This document shows positions 30,830 to 40,761 of a DNA stretch of 64,000 nt, piece after piece. A program made the position numbers and the translations under genes. Where the stretch lies: assembly GCF_026013905.1 (NCBI RefSeq), contig NZ_CP110257.1, positions 2,564,001-2,628,000 of the forward strand, in the 5' to 3' direction. How positions within the stretch are numbered: position 1 is the stretch's first letter; every line of letters starts with the position of its first letter. The DNA is from Schlegelella aquatica (lineage in GTDB: Bacteria; Pseudomonadota; Gammaproteobacteria; Burkholderiales; Burkholderiaceae_C). The notes under the pieces were generated by a model. That model did no database searches, was not told where the DNA came from, and saw only the letters and a list, made by a program, of their open reading frames with translations.

Positions 30830-31717
30830 ATGGACGCCCTGCCCGACACCCCCTGCTACCTGAACGGCGAGTTTCTGCGCCTGTCCGAGGCGAAGGTCTC
30901 GGTCCTCGACCGAGGCTTCATCTTCGGTGACGGCGTCTACGAGGTCGTGCCGGTGTACGGTCGGCGGCTGTTCCGTTTCCAGGAGCACATGGCCCGGCTG
31001 GAGCGCTCGCTGCAGAAGGTGCGCATCCCCAATCCCTACGACGAGATGGGCTGGCTGGATCGCATCCGCCACCTGGTCGCCGATCATGCCGATCGGCACG
31101 ACGCCGAGGATCAGCTCGTGTACGTGCAGGTCACGCGCGGCGTGGCCCCACGCGACCACGTGATGCCGGTCGGCCTCACGCCGACCGTCTTCATCATGAC
31201 GAGCACCATGAAGCCCGCCACCGCCGAGCAACGCCATCACGGGGTGGCCTGCGTGACGGCGCGCGACTTCCGCTGGGAGCGCGGCGACATCAAGTCGATC
31301 TCGCTGCTCGGCAACGTGCTGGCGCGCCAGATCTCGGCCGACCAGGGGGCGGCCGAGACGATCCTGTTCCGCGACGGCTTCTTGACGGAGGGCTCGGCCA
31401 GCAACGTGTGGATCGTCCACGAGGACGCCGTGCTGGGCCCGCCCAAGAGCGAGCATCTCCTGGAGGGCATCCGCTACGAGCTGCTGGCGGAGTTGTGCGA
31501 GGAGTTGGGCCTCGGGTTCAACCTGCGGCCCATCAGCGAGGCGGAGGTCTACGCCGCCGACGAGATCCTGCTGTCCTCGGCGACCAAGGAAGTGCTCCCC
31601 GTCACCCGGCTCGACGGCGAGCCGGTGGGCCACGGCGCCGGCAAAGGCAAGCCGGGCCCAGTGTATGCCCGTCTGTACGAGGCCTACCAGCGGGCCAAGA
31701 CGGAGCAATCGATATGA
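30830..31717 (+). CDS. dat: D-amino-acid aminotransferase
   Basis: PLP-dependent class IV transaminase of 295 residues, interconverting D-Ala and 2-oxo acids. Signatures are SVLDRGFIFGDGVYEVVPVY near the N-terminus, the PLP lysine in ERGDIKSISLLGNV, and LTEGSASNVWIV. The ATG at 30830 follows a 55-base gap after dacC; linkage to a D-Ala carboxypeptidase suggests recycling of released D-Ala. The stop overlaps ybeD by ATGA. Confidence 0.93.
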   Translation: MDALPDTPCYLNGEFLRLSEAKVSVLDRGFIFGDGVYEVVPVYGRRLFRFQEHMARLERSLQKVRIPNPYDEMGWLDRIRHLVADHADRHDAEDQLVYVQVTRGVAPRDHVMPVGLTPTVFIMTSTMKPATAEQRHHGVACVTARDFRWERGDIKSISLLGNVLARQISADQGAAETILFRDGFLTEGSASNVWIVHEDAVLGPPKSEHLLEGIRYELLAELCEELGLGFNLRPISEAEVYAADEILLSSATKEVLPVTRLDGEPVGHGAGKGKPGPVYARLYEAYQRAKTEQSI

Positions 31718-31989
31718 GAGAGATTCCCCCCGAACAGTCGCTGATCGAGTACCCGAGCCGCTTCCCCATCAAGGTGATGGGTGCCAATGTGGACGGCTTC
31801 GCGCAGGCGATCGCCGAGGTGGCGATGCGTTTCGACCCCGCCTTCGACCCGGCGACCATCGAGATGCGCCCGAGCAAGAGCGCGAATTACCTGGGCCTGA
31901 CGATCACCGTCACCGCGACGAGCCGCGAGCAGCTCGACGACCTGTACCGCGCGCTCACCGCGCACCCGATGGTCAAGATCGTGATCTGA
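31714..31989 (+). CDS. ybeD: YbeD-family (DUF493) protein
   Basis: A 91-residue cytoplasmic protein of the UPF0250/DUF493 family, with an ACT-like alpha/beta fold. Family marks are LIEYPSRFPIKVMG and the SKSANYLGLTITVTATSREQLDDLYRAL block, quoted here in part only. The gene commonly lies between a D-Ala carboxypeptidase and lipB, as here. Its biochemical role is not established. Confidence 0.9.
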   Translation: MREIPPEQSLIEYPSRFPIKVMGANVDGFAQAIAEVAMRFDPAFDPATIEMRPSKSANYLGLTITVTATSREQLDDLYRALTAHPMVKIVI

Positions 31990-32092
31990 GGCGCAGGGCG
32001 GCCGGGCGCGGGGCCTGGCCTCTGCACCCCCGGCCTGACGCCCACCGCCGGAGGGGGTCACGGCCCGGCTTCGGGCGGCCGGGCGCCGGGCC

Positions 32093-32839
32093 TCAGCGCC
32101 CTTCGCCCGCCTTGAGCCGCTCGTCCAGTTCGCGCACCTTGTGCGGTGCGGCCTCGTCGCCGTTGCGGGCGGCCACGTCGTACCAGTAGCGGGCGATGCG
32201 CAGGTCGCGCTCGACGCCGAGGCCGGCTTCGTACATGGAGCCGAGCAGGTACTGCGCCCCGACGTCGCCGCCGTTGGCCGCCAGCCGGTACCACTGGGCG
32301 GCGGCGGCGGGGTCTGCGGGCACGCCCCGGCCGAGGTAGTAGGCGGTGCCCATCGACACCTGCGCATCGACGTGGCCGTGCTCGGCCGCGCGTCGGTACC
32401 ACTCGATGGAACGGCCGATGTCCGGTGGCCCCACCACGCCCAGCTCGTAGATCTGCGCCAGCGCGAACTCGGCCCGCACGAACCCTTGGGCCGCGCTGGC
32501 CTCCAGCAAGCGTACCGCCTCCCGCTTGTCCGGGCGCGCCACCTCGTCGAGCACGTGCATCATCGCCAGGTTGTAGCGGCCCACCGGGTTGCCGCGGCGG
32601 GCGAGCTCCAGGAAACGCCTTTCCGCCTCGCGCAGCCGCCCGGCCTCGTATTCGGCGAGGGCGGCCTCGATGTCCCGTCGGTCGCGCGCGAGCTGGGCTG
32701 GCGCGGGCGTCTCGGTGACGGCGGGGCCCGCCGGCGCAGGTGCCGCTGCAGGCGCCGCTGCGGGCCACAAGCTCACCAGCATGAGGACCCCGCACCCCCA
32801 CAGGCCGGCAGGCCGAAGAAAGACTCGAGATCGCACCAT
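32093..32839 (-). CDS. Sel1-repeat (TPR-like) exported protein
   Basis: A 248-residue protein with an N-terminal signal sequence (hydrophobic [19 protein letters not shown]) and four to five Sel1-like repeats from about residue 95. Repeat cores include [26 protein letters not shown], and [14 protein letters not shown]. Such repeats mediate protein binding, often in the periplasm. It faces away from lipB with a 278-base divergent spacer and is convergent with ybeD. Partner unknown. Confidence 0.8.
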   Translation of the reverse strand: MVRSRVFLRPAGLWGCGVLMLVSLWPAAAPAAAPAPAGPAVTETPAPAQLARDRRDIEAALAEYEAGRLREAERRFLELARRGNPVGRYNLAMMHVLDEVARPDKREAVRLLEASAAQGFVRAEFALAQIYELGVVGPPDIGRSIEWYRRAAEHGHVDAQVSMGTAYYLGRGVPADPAAAAQWYRLAANGGDVGAQYLLGSMYEAGLGVERDLRIARYWYDVAARNGDEAAPHKVRELDERLKAGEGR

Positions 32840-33117
32840 CCACCGCTCCCACCCTGCGCGCTGGGAAGCGCCGGGCCGCTGCAGGCGCCGCCGGCGGCGC
32901 CCTCCTTCTTCGAGTGTGCCCGCTTTCGGCTCGACGACCGAAGCGCCTTCTGGCGACGAGGTCATCCCCGGTGCCTGGGGGGCCGCGCGGTCCTGGCGGC
33001 GCCTTCGCCGTGGGCTGCCAAGTGGGGGCAACACGGCGGCGCGCCCCCGGTGCGCCGCTTCACGATAGACTGCCACGACCCTCACCCCGGGCGCCCCGGG
33101 GCCCGACGACCCCAAGC

Positions 33118-33780
33118 ATGGAAATCCGCTGGCTCGGGCGCGTGGAGTACGCGCCCACGTACGACGCGATGCGCGCCTTCACCGAGGCGCGAGGAGCCGA
33201 CACCCCTGACGAACTGTGGCTGTGCGAGCACCCCCCGGTGTACACGTTGGGCCAGGCGGGCGAGCCGCAACACGTGCTCTCGCCCGGCCAGATCCCCGTC
33301 GTGCAGACCAACCGCGGCGGACAGGTCACCTACCACGGCCCGGGCCAAGTGGTCGCTTACCCCCTGGTCGATTTGCGGCGACTGGGCCTGTACGTCAAGG
33401 AGTACGTCTATCGGCTGGAGCACTGCGTGCTCAAGACGCTGGAGAGCTACGGCCTCACCGGCCACCGGGTCCCGGGGGCGCCGGGCATCTACGTGAACCT
33501 CGCCGACCCCCACGGCCATGCCGCCCTCGTGTGGCCGCGGCCGGACCCGTTCGCAGGGCTGGGCAAGATCGCGGCGCTGGGGATCAAGGTGAGCCGCCAC
33601 TGCACGTACCACGGCGTCGCGCTCAACGTGGCGATGGACTTGCGTCCCTTCGACGGGATCAATCCTTGCGGTCATGCCGGGTTGCGCACGGTGGACTTGG
33701 CTACACTTGGGGTTTCCACGGAGTGGGACACGGCCGCCCGGCGGCTGGCGGCTCGCCTGGCCGAGCATTTGAGTCCCTGA
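33118..33780 (+). CDS. lipB: octanoyl-ACP:protein N-octanoyltransferase
   Basis: Transfers octanoyl from ACP to lipoyl domains. The 220-residue protein has [14 protein letters not shown], the substrate-binding [18 protein letters not shown], the catalytic Lys in [12 protein letters not shown] and catalytic Cys in NPCGHAGL. The ATG at 33118 gives [11 protein letters not shown], a family-like start. TAGACT at 33066-33071 may be its -10. lipA follows after 34 bases. Confidence 0.96.
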   Translation: MEIRWLGRVEYAPTYDAMRAFTEARGADTPDELWLCEHPPVYTLGQAGEPQHVLSPGQIPVVQTNRGGQVTYHGPGQVVAYPLVDLRRLGLYVKEYVYRLEHCVLKTLESYGLTGHRVPGAPGIYVNLADPHGHAALVWPRPDPFAGLGKIAALGIKVSRHCTYHGVALNVAMDLRPFDGINPCGHAGLRTVDLATLGVSTEWDTAARRLAARLAEHLSP

Positions 33781-33814
33781 AGGGCCCTGCGGCCCGCGCG
33801 AACCGGAGCAGCGC

Positions 33815-34804
33815 ATGTCCAGCACCCCCGTCGTCCACGAGGCGCAACCGTCGTCGGCCTACGACCCCACGGCCAAGCAGAAGGCACAGGCCAAGACCGC
33901 GCGAATCCCCATCAAGGTGGTGCCGGCCGAGGTGCTGAAGAAGCCTGAGTGGATCCGCGTGAAGGCGGGCTCGCCCACCACCCGCTTCTACGAGATCAAG
34001 CAGATCCTGCGCGAGCACAAGCTGCACACGGTGTGCGAGGAAGCGAGCTGCCCGAACATCGGCGAATGCTTCGGCTCGGGGCAGGCCACCTTCATGATCA
34101 TGGGCGACAAGTGCACGCGGCGCTGCCCGTTCTGCGACGTGGGCCATGGCCGCCCCGACCCGCTGGACCCGAACGAGCCGGAGAACCTCGCCAAGACGAT
34201 CGCGGCGCTGAAGCTCAAGTACGTCGTCATCACGAGCGTGGACCGCGACGACCTGCGCGACGGCGGCGCCGGGCACTTCGTCGAGTGCATCCGCAAGACG
34301 CGCGAACTCTCGCCCGGCACGCGCATCGAGATCCTCACGCCCGACTTCCGCGGCCGCATGGACCGCGCGCTGGACATCCTCAAGGCCGCGCCGCCCGACG
34401 TGATGAACCACAACCTGGAGACGGTCCCGCGCCTGTACAAGGAGGCGCGCCCCGGCTCCGACTACCAGTTCTCGCTCACGCTGCTCAAGCGCTTCAAGCA
34501 GGAGGTGCCCGGCGTGCCGACCAAGAGCGGCCTGATGGTGGGGCTGGGCGAGACCGACGAGGAGATCCTCGAGGTGATGCGCGACATGCGCGCGCACGAC
34601 ATCGACATGATCACCATCGGCCAATACCTCGCGCCCAGCGGCCACCACCTGCCGGTGCGCCGCTACGTGCACCCGGACACCTTCAAGATGTTCGAGGCCA
34701 AGGCTTACGAGATGGGCTTCACGCATGCGGCGGTGGGCGCGCTGGTGCGCTCCAGCTACCACGCGGACCAACAGGCCCATGCTGCGGGGTTGGCGATCGG
34801 CTGA
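33815..34804 (+). CDS. lipA: lipoyl synthase
   Basis: Radical-SAM enzyme (329 residues) inserting two sulfurs into protein-bound octanoate. The auxiliary cluster ligands are in [12 protein letters not shown], and the radical-SAM cluster in [34 protein letters not shown] and the C-terminal Ser ligand in [10 protein letters not shown] are intact. It works directly after LipB. The next gene, a sensor kinase, starts 85 bases downstream. Confidence 0.97.
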   Translation: MSSTPVVHEAQPSSAYDPTAKQKAQAKTARIPIKVVPAEVLKKPEWIRVKAGSPTTRFYEIKQILREHKLHTVCEEASCPNIGECFGSGQATFMIMGDKCTRRCPFCDVGHGRPDPLDPNEPENLAKTIAALKLKYVVITSVDRDDLRDGGAGHFVECIRKTRELSPGTRIEILTPDFRGRMDRALDILKAAPPDVMNHNLETVPRLYKEARPGSDYQFSLTLLKRFKQEVPGVPTKSGLMVGLGETDEEILEVMRDMRAHDIDMITIGQYLAPSGHHLPVRRYVHPDTFKMFEAKAYEMGFTHAAVGALVRSSYHADQQAHAAGLAIG

Positions 34805-34889
34805 GGCCGGGGCCGACGCCCCTTCGGAAGCCGCACCGCCCGCCGGCGCAGCCGGCTGCGAGACGCGAGCACCGGGCGGCGGCGATGCC

Positions 34890-36764
34890 GTGTCGCCCGA
34901 GGGGCGCTTGCGCCTGTTGGGCATCGTCGGCACGCGGGTGTCGGCGGAGATCGCCGGGCTGGTCGTGCCTCCGGTCCTGCTGCTCGTCTACGGCCAGGGC
35001 CCGGCGCTGGTGCCGCTCTTGGCATGGGCTGCGGCCTACTGGAGCGTGTCGGCCATCGTCTTCCGGCTGCGGCGGCGCTTTCGGGCGGAGATGAGCGCCC
35101 GAGCGGCCGAGGACGTCGTCGCGCGTTGGATGCCTCGATTCCGCCGCGCCTCCATCGGCTACGGGCTCGCGTGGAGCTGTGTCGTGCTGGCCGCGTGGCG
35201 CAGCCCTGCGTTCGAGTTCGACATCCTCGTCTACGGCATCTTGGCGGCGGCCAACGCGTCTGCCGTGGCCTTCACCGCCGCGGTGTGGCCGATCTTTCTT
35301 CGCTTCCTGGCCTCTTCGTGGGGCGTGGCCACGCTGGCCGTGCCGTGGGCGTTTCCGGCGCAGTGGCCGTGGATGCTGCCGGTGTGCGTGCTGTACGCGG
35401 CCCTGCTCGTGCGCCACGGCCGCTCGACGCACCGCTTCCTGGTGGAGCAAGTGGTGTTGGAAGAACGCGCGGCCGAACTGGCCCGCCAACACCGGGAGGC
35501 GAGCGAGCGGGCCGAGCGGGCCCTGCAGGACAAGAGCCGGTTCCTGGCCACTGCGAGCCACGACCTGCGACAACCCGTCTATGCGCTCGGCCTGCTGACC
35601 GACGCCCTGGCCAGCCGCAACCGCGATCCGGCCTTGGAACCGGCGCTGCGCGACTTGCGGGCCTGCGCGCGGACCATCGATCTGATGTTCGAGTCGCTGA
35701 TGGACCTCTCGCGGCTCGAAGCGGCCGCCCTCGTGCCGTCGATACGCCCGTGCGCGCTGGGCCCCCTGCTGGAGGAGCTGCACGCGCAGTTCCGGCCGGA
35801 TGCCGAGGCGCGCGGACTGCAGTGGCGGCTGCGCCTGCCGGCCCGGGCCGCGGTGGTGCAGGCCGACCCCCTGCTGCTGCGGCGCGCCGTCTCCAACCTG
35901 ATCCACAACGCGCTGCGGTACACGCCCGAGGGGGCCGTGTTGCTCGCGCTGCGTCGGCGCGGCAGCGAATGGCGCATCGAGGTGTGGGACACCGGGGTGG
36001 GCGTGGCAGACGACGCGCAGTCGGCGCTGTATGCGCCCTTCTACCGATCGACCCATGCGTGGACGATCGACAGCGCGGGGCATGGTCTCGGACTGGCGGT
36101 GTTCGCCGAATGCGTGCGGCTGCTGCGGGCGCGCTCGGGCCTCGCCTCACGGCTGGGGCGCGGCTCGTGCTTCTGGATGGCGCTGCCCGAAGCGCAGGCG
36201 CAGTTGCTGCCCGATCAGGGGCCGCCCGGGACCCCGGCGCCCGCGCGGCGCCTGAGCGGGCGCTGCCTGGTGATCGATGACGACCCGATGGTGCGGCGGG
36301 CGCTCGCCGCGTGGATGGAAACCCGCGGCATAGACGCGCGCCTCGTCGCCGACGGGACCCAGGCGTTCGCCGCCGTGGCGCAAGGCTTCGAGCCGGAGGT
36401 GGTCCTGTGCGACCAGCGGCTGCGCTCGGGCGAGAGCGGGTTCGAGTTGCTCGAGGCCCTGTTGGCCCGGCTGCCCGGGGCGCGCGGCGCCATGATGAGC
36501 GGCGAGCTGGAAGCGAGCGAACTGCGCAGCGCCGAGGAAGAGGGTTACCTGGTGCTGCGCAAGCCGGTGGACCCGGTCACGCTCGAGGCAGTGCTGGGCC
36601 ACTGGCTGGCCGGCGGGGCGGTCGGGATCGAGGGCGGCTCCCTCGCCTCGCGAGGGAACCCGGCCGCCGGCCCGCCGCCCGCTCGGACCCGGGTGGGCGG
36701 GCAGGCTGCGCGGGACGCCGCCTCAGACCGGGACACCGCGATGCACGAGCCGCCGGCCGCGTAG
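34890..36764 (+). CDS. hybrid sensor histidine kinase with C-terminal receiver
   Basis: About 624 residues: an N-terminal block of six hydrophobic helices, a coiled linker rich in Glu/Arg, HisKA with ATASHDLRQPVYALGLL, HATPase with NLIHNALRYT, DTGVGV and GHGLGLAV, and a C-terminal receiver (CLVIDDDPMVRR, phospho-Asp in VVLCDQRLRSGESG, Lys in LVLRKPVDP). The start is uncertain. ATG 34725 and 34779 overlap lipA, but codons before 34890 often end in A/T while later ones almost never do, favouring GTG 34890. Its 3' end overlaps the oppositely oriented response regulator by 42 bases. Confidence 0.85.
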   Translation: MSPEGRLRLLGIVGTRVSAEIAGLVVPPVLLLVYGQGPALVPLLAWAAAYWSVSAIVFRLRRRFRAEMSARAAEDVVARWMPRFRRASIGYGLAWSCVVLAAWRSPAFEFDILVYGILAAANASAVAFTAAVWPIFLRFLASSWGVATLAVPWAFPAQWPWMLPVCVLYAALLVRHGRSTHRFLVEQVVLEERAAELARQHREASERAERALQDKSRFLATASHDLRQPVYALGLLTDALASRNRDPALEPALRDLRACARTIDLMFESLMDLSRLEAAALVPSIRPCALGPLLEELHAQFRPDAEARGLQWRLRLPARAAVVQADPLLLRRAVSNLIHNALRYTPEGAVLLALRRRGSEWRIEVWDTGVGVADDAQSALYAPFYRSTHAWTIDSAGHGLGLAVFAECVRLLRARSGLASRLGRGSCFWMALPEAQAQLLPDQGPPGTPAPARRLSGRCLVIDDDPMVRRALAAWMETRGIDARLVADGTQAFAAVAQGFEPEVVLCDQRLRSGESGFELLEALLARLPGARGAMMSGELEASELRSAEEEGYLVLRKPVDPVTLEAVLGHWLAGGAVGIEGGSLASRGNPAAGPPPARTRVGGQAARDAASDRDTAMHEPPAA

Positions 36765-37379
36765 GCGGGTGAGCACCTCGACCCGGCTGGTCGCGTTCAG
36801 CCTGTCCAGGATGGCCGCGACGTGCTCTTTCACCGTGGCCTCGGACAGGCCCAACGCGCAGGCGATGCGCTTGTTCGGCAGGCCGTCGAGCATCAGCGCC
36901 AGCACGTCGCCCTGGCGAGGGGTGAGGCCCAACTCGGCCGGCGTGACCGGCAACTCCTGCGGCGCAGCGCCCGCCGTCCGCGCACCGACCGCAGGGAACC
37001 AGGCGCCGCCCCGCAGCAGGCACTCGATCGCCGCGCGAAAGATCGCCGGGTCTTCGCGTTTACCGAGGAAGCCGGCCGCCCCGGCGGCCCGCGCCCTGGC
37101 CTGCAGCTCGGGCCGCTCGTCGCCGCTGATGACCAGCACCGGCAGGCCGGGCGCGCGCCGCCGCAGCGACGCCAGCATGTCCAAACCGCTTGGATGCGCG
37201 CCCAGCCACACGTCGATCACCGCCAGGCGGGGCGCTCCGTGCTGCGCGAACAAGCGCTCCAGCAGGCCCCATTCGCCACTGGCCACACGCACCTCCAGGT
37301 TCTCGAGTCCGCGGAGGAACTCGGCCAGGCCCGCACGGGCCAAGGGGTGGTCGTCGATGACGAGCAGATAGCCGGACAT
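36723..37379 (-). CDS. NarL/FixJ-family response regulator
   Basis: A 218-residue regulator. The receiver (residues 1-125) has acidic pair DDH, phospho-Asp in AVIDVWLG, and Lys in FLGKREDP. A LuxR-type helix-turn-helix fills the C-terminus (LTPRQGDVLALMLDGLPNKR, LGLSEATVKEHVAAIL). The ATG at 37379 gives MSGYLLVIDDHPLARAG. It runs convergent with the hybrid kinase and overlaps its end, so the two are likely a cognate pair. The spacer to the divergent lipoprotein gene (37380-37590) may hold its operator. Confidence 0.9.
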   Translation of the reverse strand: MSGYLLVIDDHPLARAGLAEFLRGLENLEVRVASGEWGLLERLFAQHGAPRLAVIDVWLGAHPSGLDMLASLRRRAPGLPVLVISGDERPELQARARAAGAAGFLGKREDPAIFRAAIECLLRGGAWFPAVGARTAGAAPQELPVTPAELGLTPRQGDVLALMLDGLPNKRIACALGLSEATVKEHVAAILDRLNATSRVEVLTRLRGRRLVHRGVPV

Positions 37380-37590
37380 GCGCAAGCAGCGGGGGGGCCG
37401 AACACGACAGGCGAGAGTCTGGCACGGATGGCCCGGCCCCACACCTGGTCGAGTCTGCATGGCCCGGTGAATCAGCTGGTTACATCGACCCTCCGGAGGT
37501 CGGGTTGCCGCCCGCCCTCGTCGCCTCGACCATGCCGCCTGGCCGGAGCACGAGGGGTGCCCGGCGCGAAACGTACATGGAGAAGCACAG

Positions 37591-38643
37591 ATGATCGAAG
37601 GTGAGGGATGGGTGCGGGCGCCCGAGGCAGCCGCGCCGGCGAGGGCCGCGGGTCTGGAGCGGCGGCGTCTCGTGGGCGCGGTACTGGCCTCGGTGGCGTT
37701 GGCCGCGTGCGGCGGCGGAGGGGGCAGCGGGGAGGACGTCGATACCTCCAGCGGCGGGGCGGGCCCCGGCGAACCAGCCGGTGGCCACCCCAGCGAGGGG
37801 CATTACGCCGTCGAAGCGCCCACCGGCACGGCTGCCGGCGACCTGGCGCAATGGCAACAGCGGGCCGCACAAGGCTATGCCTGGCTGGGGACCGTGGGCA
37901 CACGAGGCGGCGAGAGCGGGCACCTCTACCTCAAGACGAACGTCGCACGGGCCGCGCTGGAGTACGACCGGCAGGCATGGAACCCGGCCGACCGCACCGA
38001 GCTGACGAACGCCCTCAATGCCCGGGGCGCGCAAGGGTGGCGCTTCAAGGGGTCCGTCGTGGCCGACCCTCGGGCTTTGCCGGTGCAGCCGGAGGCAGTG
38101 TTCGTGCGGGCCGCCGCTGGGGGCCTGGCCTACCACTACGAGGCGCGCACCCCGCAGGCCACGGTGGCGGCGTTCCTGGCCGAGCTCAACGCGCAAGGCG
38201 AGCGCGGCTACGCCTTTCGCGGCGGGTGGGTCGACCGCACGGGGCGAGACGGTGCGAGCCTCTACGAGAAGCGCAGCGACGGTGTGCGTTACGCCTATCG
38301 GGCCGAGACAGTGGCGCCGCTAGCGGGAAGCCGCGCGGCCCTGGAGGATCTGCTGCGGCGCGAAGGCCGGCAGGCAGGCCGCTATCTCGGCACCTATACG
38401 GTCGGCAGCGAATTCGTCGCCCTGTTCGAGCAGCGCAGCGACGACCGCTCACCGATCGAGTACGTCGTCGAGGCTGTGCCGGACGACGAGAGCCTGCAGG
38501 AATTGCAGCGCTGGCTCAACGCCCGCGCCGCCGCCGGGCTCTTCCACCTGATGGATCTGGCGATAGAAGGCCCCGCCAGGGTCCGGGTGGCCGCACGCCA
38601 GCGCGTGCTGGCGCATCCCCTGTCGGGGCCTGTGTACCCCTGA
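37591..38643 (+). CDS. lipoprotein with five ~55-residue internal repeats
   Basis: A 350-residue predicted lipoprotein: lipobox LAAC at Cys40, then a Gly/Ser/Glu-rich tether to about residue 65. The rest is four or five degenerate repeats, each with the pattern LNxxGxxGYxFxG followed by LYEKRS and YxYEA elements (examples LNARGAQGWRFKG, LNAQGERGYAFRGG, LYEKRSDGVRYAYRAE, LFEQRSDDRSPIEYVVEA). The pattern resembles DUF4177-like small beta units. Function unknown. Divergent from the LuxR-type regulator, which may control it. Confidence 0.65.
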   Translation: MIEGEGWVRAPEAAAPARAAGLERRRLVGAVLASVALAACGGGGGSGEDVDTSSGGAGPGEPAGGHPSEGHYAVEAPTGTAAGDLAQWQQRAAQGYAWLGTVGTRGGESGHLYLKTNVARAALEYDRQAWNPADRTELTNALNARGAQGWRFKGSVVADPRALPVQPEAVFVRAAAGGLAYHYEARTPQATVAAFLAELNAQGERGYAFRGGWVDRTGRDGASLYEKRSDGVRYAYRAETVAPLAGSRAALEDLLRREGRQAGRYLGTYTVGSEFVALFEQRSDDRSPIEYVVEAVPDDESLQELQRWLNARAAAGLFHLMDLAIEGPARVRVAARQRVLAHPLSGPVYP

Positions 38644-38698
38644 GCGGTGCCCGCGGGAGCGGGCACTCGGGGTGCTTTCATCGGGGCGGAGGCCATTC

Positions 38699-39736
38699 AT
38701 GTCCGACCCCGCCGCCCGTCACCCCGCGCAAGAGCTCTCGTTCCTGCAGAAGGCCGGCATCGTCGCCGCGATGATCGCGCTGACGCTGCTGCTGTGGCGC
38801 CTGGCGGACGTGGTGATGCTCGTGTTCGGGGCGACGGTGCTGGCCGTCGCGCTGCGGGCGCTGGCCGGGCGCCTGCAACGGCACCTGCGCGTGCCGCCCC
38901 GCTTGAGCGTGCCGGCCGCGGTGGCGCTGGTCGCGGGCGTGCTGGTGGCCGCCGGTTGGGCGATCGGCGCGCCATTGGCCCAGCAGTTGGCTCACCTGCG
39001 CCAGCAGGTGCCGACGGCGCTGGAGGCGCTGCGGCAGTGGCTCGCCGGGCGGCCGCTGGGCTTGCGGGTCCTCGAGTGGTGGAACGAGCTGGCACGCGGG
39101 GCCGCCGACGGTGCGCCATGGGCCCGCCTGGTGAGCGTGGCCGGCCTCACGCTCAACGCCTTGGGCTCGCTGCTGCTGATGGTGCTGATGGCGATCTTCC
39201 TGGCGGCGTCGCCCGAGCCCTATCAGAACGGCATGGTGCGACTGGTGCCGGTGGCGCATCGCGCCCGCGTGCGTGCGGCCCTGCAGGCCTGCGGCGACGC
39301 CCTGCGCCGCTGGCTGCTGGGGCAGGCGCTGTCGATGCTGTTCGTCGGCGTCTCGACCGCCCTCACCCTGGCGGTGCTGGGAGTGCCGCTCGCCGCGGCG
39401 GTGGGCCTGCTGGCCGGTCTCATGGCCTTCGTGCCCTTCTTCGGCGCCATCGCGGCCGGGGTGCTGTCGGTGCTGCTGGCTTTCGCCGAGGGGCCTCGCA
39501 CAGCGCTCTACGCGGCCCTCGCCTTTCTCGCCATCCAGCAGATCGAGGAGAACGTGCTGATGCCCTTCGTGCAGCGCTGGGCGGTCGAGCTGCCACCGGT
39601 GCTCGGACTGGTGGCCGCGCTCGTGTTCGGTTTGCTGTTCGGCCTGCCGGGCGTGCTGTTCGCCACGCCGTTGATGGTGGTGGCGATGGTGCTGGTGCAG
39701 CGGCTGTACGTCGAAGCAGTGCTGGAGTCGGCGTAG
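38699..39736 (+). CDS. PerM/AI-2E family transporter
   Basis: A 345-residue membrane protein with about seven to eight helices, beginning MSDPAARHPAQELSFLQ. The family is recognised by the mid-protein helices and the C-terminal pattern MAFVPFFGAIAAGVLSVLL, IQQIEENVLMPFVQRWAVELPP and PGVLFATPLMVV. Some members move autoinducer-2, others act as ion or unknown transporters. The ATG at 38699 follows GGCGGAGG; earlier in-frame codons lack a ribosome binding site. Confidence 0.87.
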   Translation: MSDPAARHPAQELSFLQKAGIVAAMIALTLLLWRLADVVMLVFGATVLAVALRALAGRLQRHLRVPPRLSVPAAVALVAGVLVAAGWAIGAPLAQQLAHLRQQVPTALEALRQWLAGRPLGLRVLEWWNELARGAADGAPWARLVSVAGLTLNALGSLLLMVLMAIFLAASPEPYQNGMVRLVPVAHRARVRAALQACGDALRRWLLGQALSMLFVGVSTALTLAVLGVPLAAAVGLLAGLMAFVPFFGAIAAGVLSVLLAFAEGPRTALYAALAFLAIQQIEENVLMPFVQRWAVELPPVLGLVAALVFGLLFGLPGVLFATPLMVVAMVLVQRLYVEAVLESA

Positions 39737-39888
39737 CGGGCGTGGTGCGCCGCGGGCAAGCGCCACGACTTCTTCCGCTCGCACGAGCGCCGGGGATGCG
39801 GCTTTGCGGGTGGCGGATACGGGCCCCGCCGTCCCGAGCCGGGGCCGCGCGCGGCAGCCCGTCGCGCAAACGCGTATGCTCGCGGCCC

Positions 39889-40728
39889 ATGTCCCGCTAT
39901 CTCTCTGCTCCCCATCTCTACGCCCTGGGCGCGATCGCGCTGTGGGCCTCGCTGGCGACGCTGGGCGTCGCGTTGTCGCACCTGCCGCCCTTCCTGCTCA
40001 CGGGCCTGTCGCTGCTCATCGGCAGCCTGCCTGCCTGGCCCCGCTGGCGCGAGTGGCGCATCCCCGGGCCCACGGTCGCGCTCGGGCTGTACGGCCTGTT
40101 CGGCTACCACTTCCTGCTGTTCATTGCACTGCGCGATGCGCCGCCGGTCGAAGCCAACCTGGTGAACTACCTGTGGCCGCTGCTCATCGTGGTGCTTTCG
40201 CCGGTGCTGCTGCCCGGCCTGAAGCTGCACGCCGCCCACCTGGGCGCAGCGCTGGTGGGCTTCGCCGGCGCGGCGTTGGCGATCGCGGGCGGTCGGCAGC
40301 TCTCTGGCGAGCTCTCGTGGGGGTACCTGGCCGCCCTCGGCTCCGCCATCATCTGGGCGAGCTACTCGCTGCTCACCAAGCGCGTGCCGCGCTTTCCCAC
40401 GGCGGCCATCGGGCTCTTCGGCCTGGTGTCGGGGCTGCTGTCGCTCCTGTGTCACGCCCTGCTCGAAGAGCCGGTCGCGCTGACGGCGCGCGACTGGGTG
40501 CTCGTCACCGTGATGGGCCTGGGCCCGTTGGGCGCCGCCTTCTTCCTGTGGGACCGGGCCCTGAAGGACGGGGACCCGCGCACCATCGGCATCCTGAGCT
40601 ACGTGACGCCGCTGGGCTCCACGCTGATGCTGATGCTGTTCACCGGCCGCGCGTTCAGCCCCTGGGTGGCGGGTGCCGCGGCGCTGATCGTCGGCGCGGC
40701 GGTGGTGGGCATGCGCGCGCGCGGCTGA
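39889..40728 (+). CDS. EamA/DMT-family exporter
   Basis: A 279-residue drug/metabolite transporter with ten hydrophobic helices in two EamA repeats. YGLFGYHFLLFIALRDAPPVEANLVNYLWPLLIV in repeat one (shown here only as family context) and LGPLGAAFFLWDRALKDGD in repeat two resemble the YddG aromatic-amino-acid exporter group. The substrate is inferred only by that resemblance. Convergent with the TlpA-like gene 33 bases away. Confidence 0.87.
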   Translation: MSRYLSAPHLYALGAIALWASLATLGVALSHLPPFLLTGLSLLIGSLPAWPRWREWRIPGPTVALGLYGLFGYHFLLFIALRDAPPVEANLVNYLWPLLIVVLSPVLLPGLKLHAAHLGAALVGFAGAALAIAGGRQLSGELSWGYLAALGSAIIWASYSLLTKRVPRFPTAAIGLFGLVSGLLSLLCHALLEEPVALTARDWVLVTVMGLGPLGAAFFLWDRALKDGDPRTIGILSYVTPLGSTLMLMLFTGRAFSPWVAGAAALIVGAAVVGMRARG

Positions 40729-40761
40729 CGCGCGCCGGCAACGGCCGGCCCTGCGGCCGCG

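Noticed and set aside
34725..34889. Longer N-terminus of the hybrid kinase overlapping lipA
   Set aside because: Many codons here end in A/T, unlike the rest of the gene, and the sequence is Ala/Gly/Pro-rich without helices; GTG 34890 fits better. Not fully excluded.
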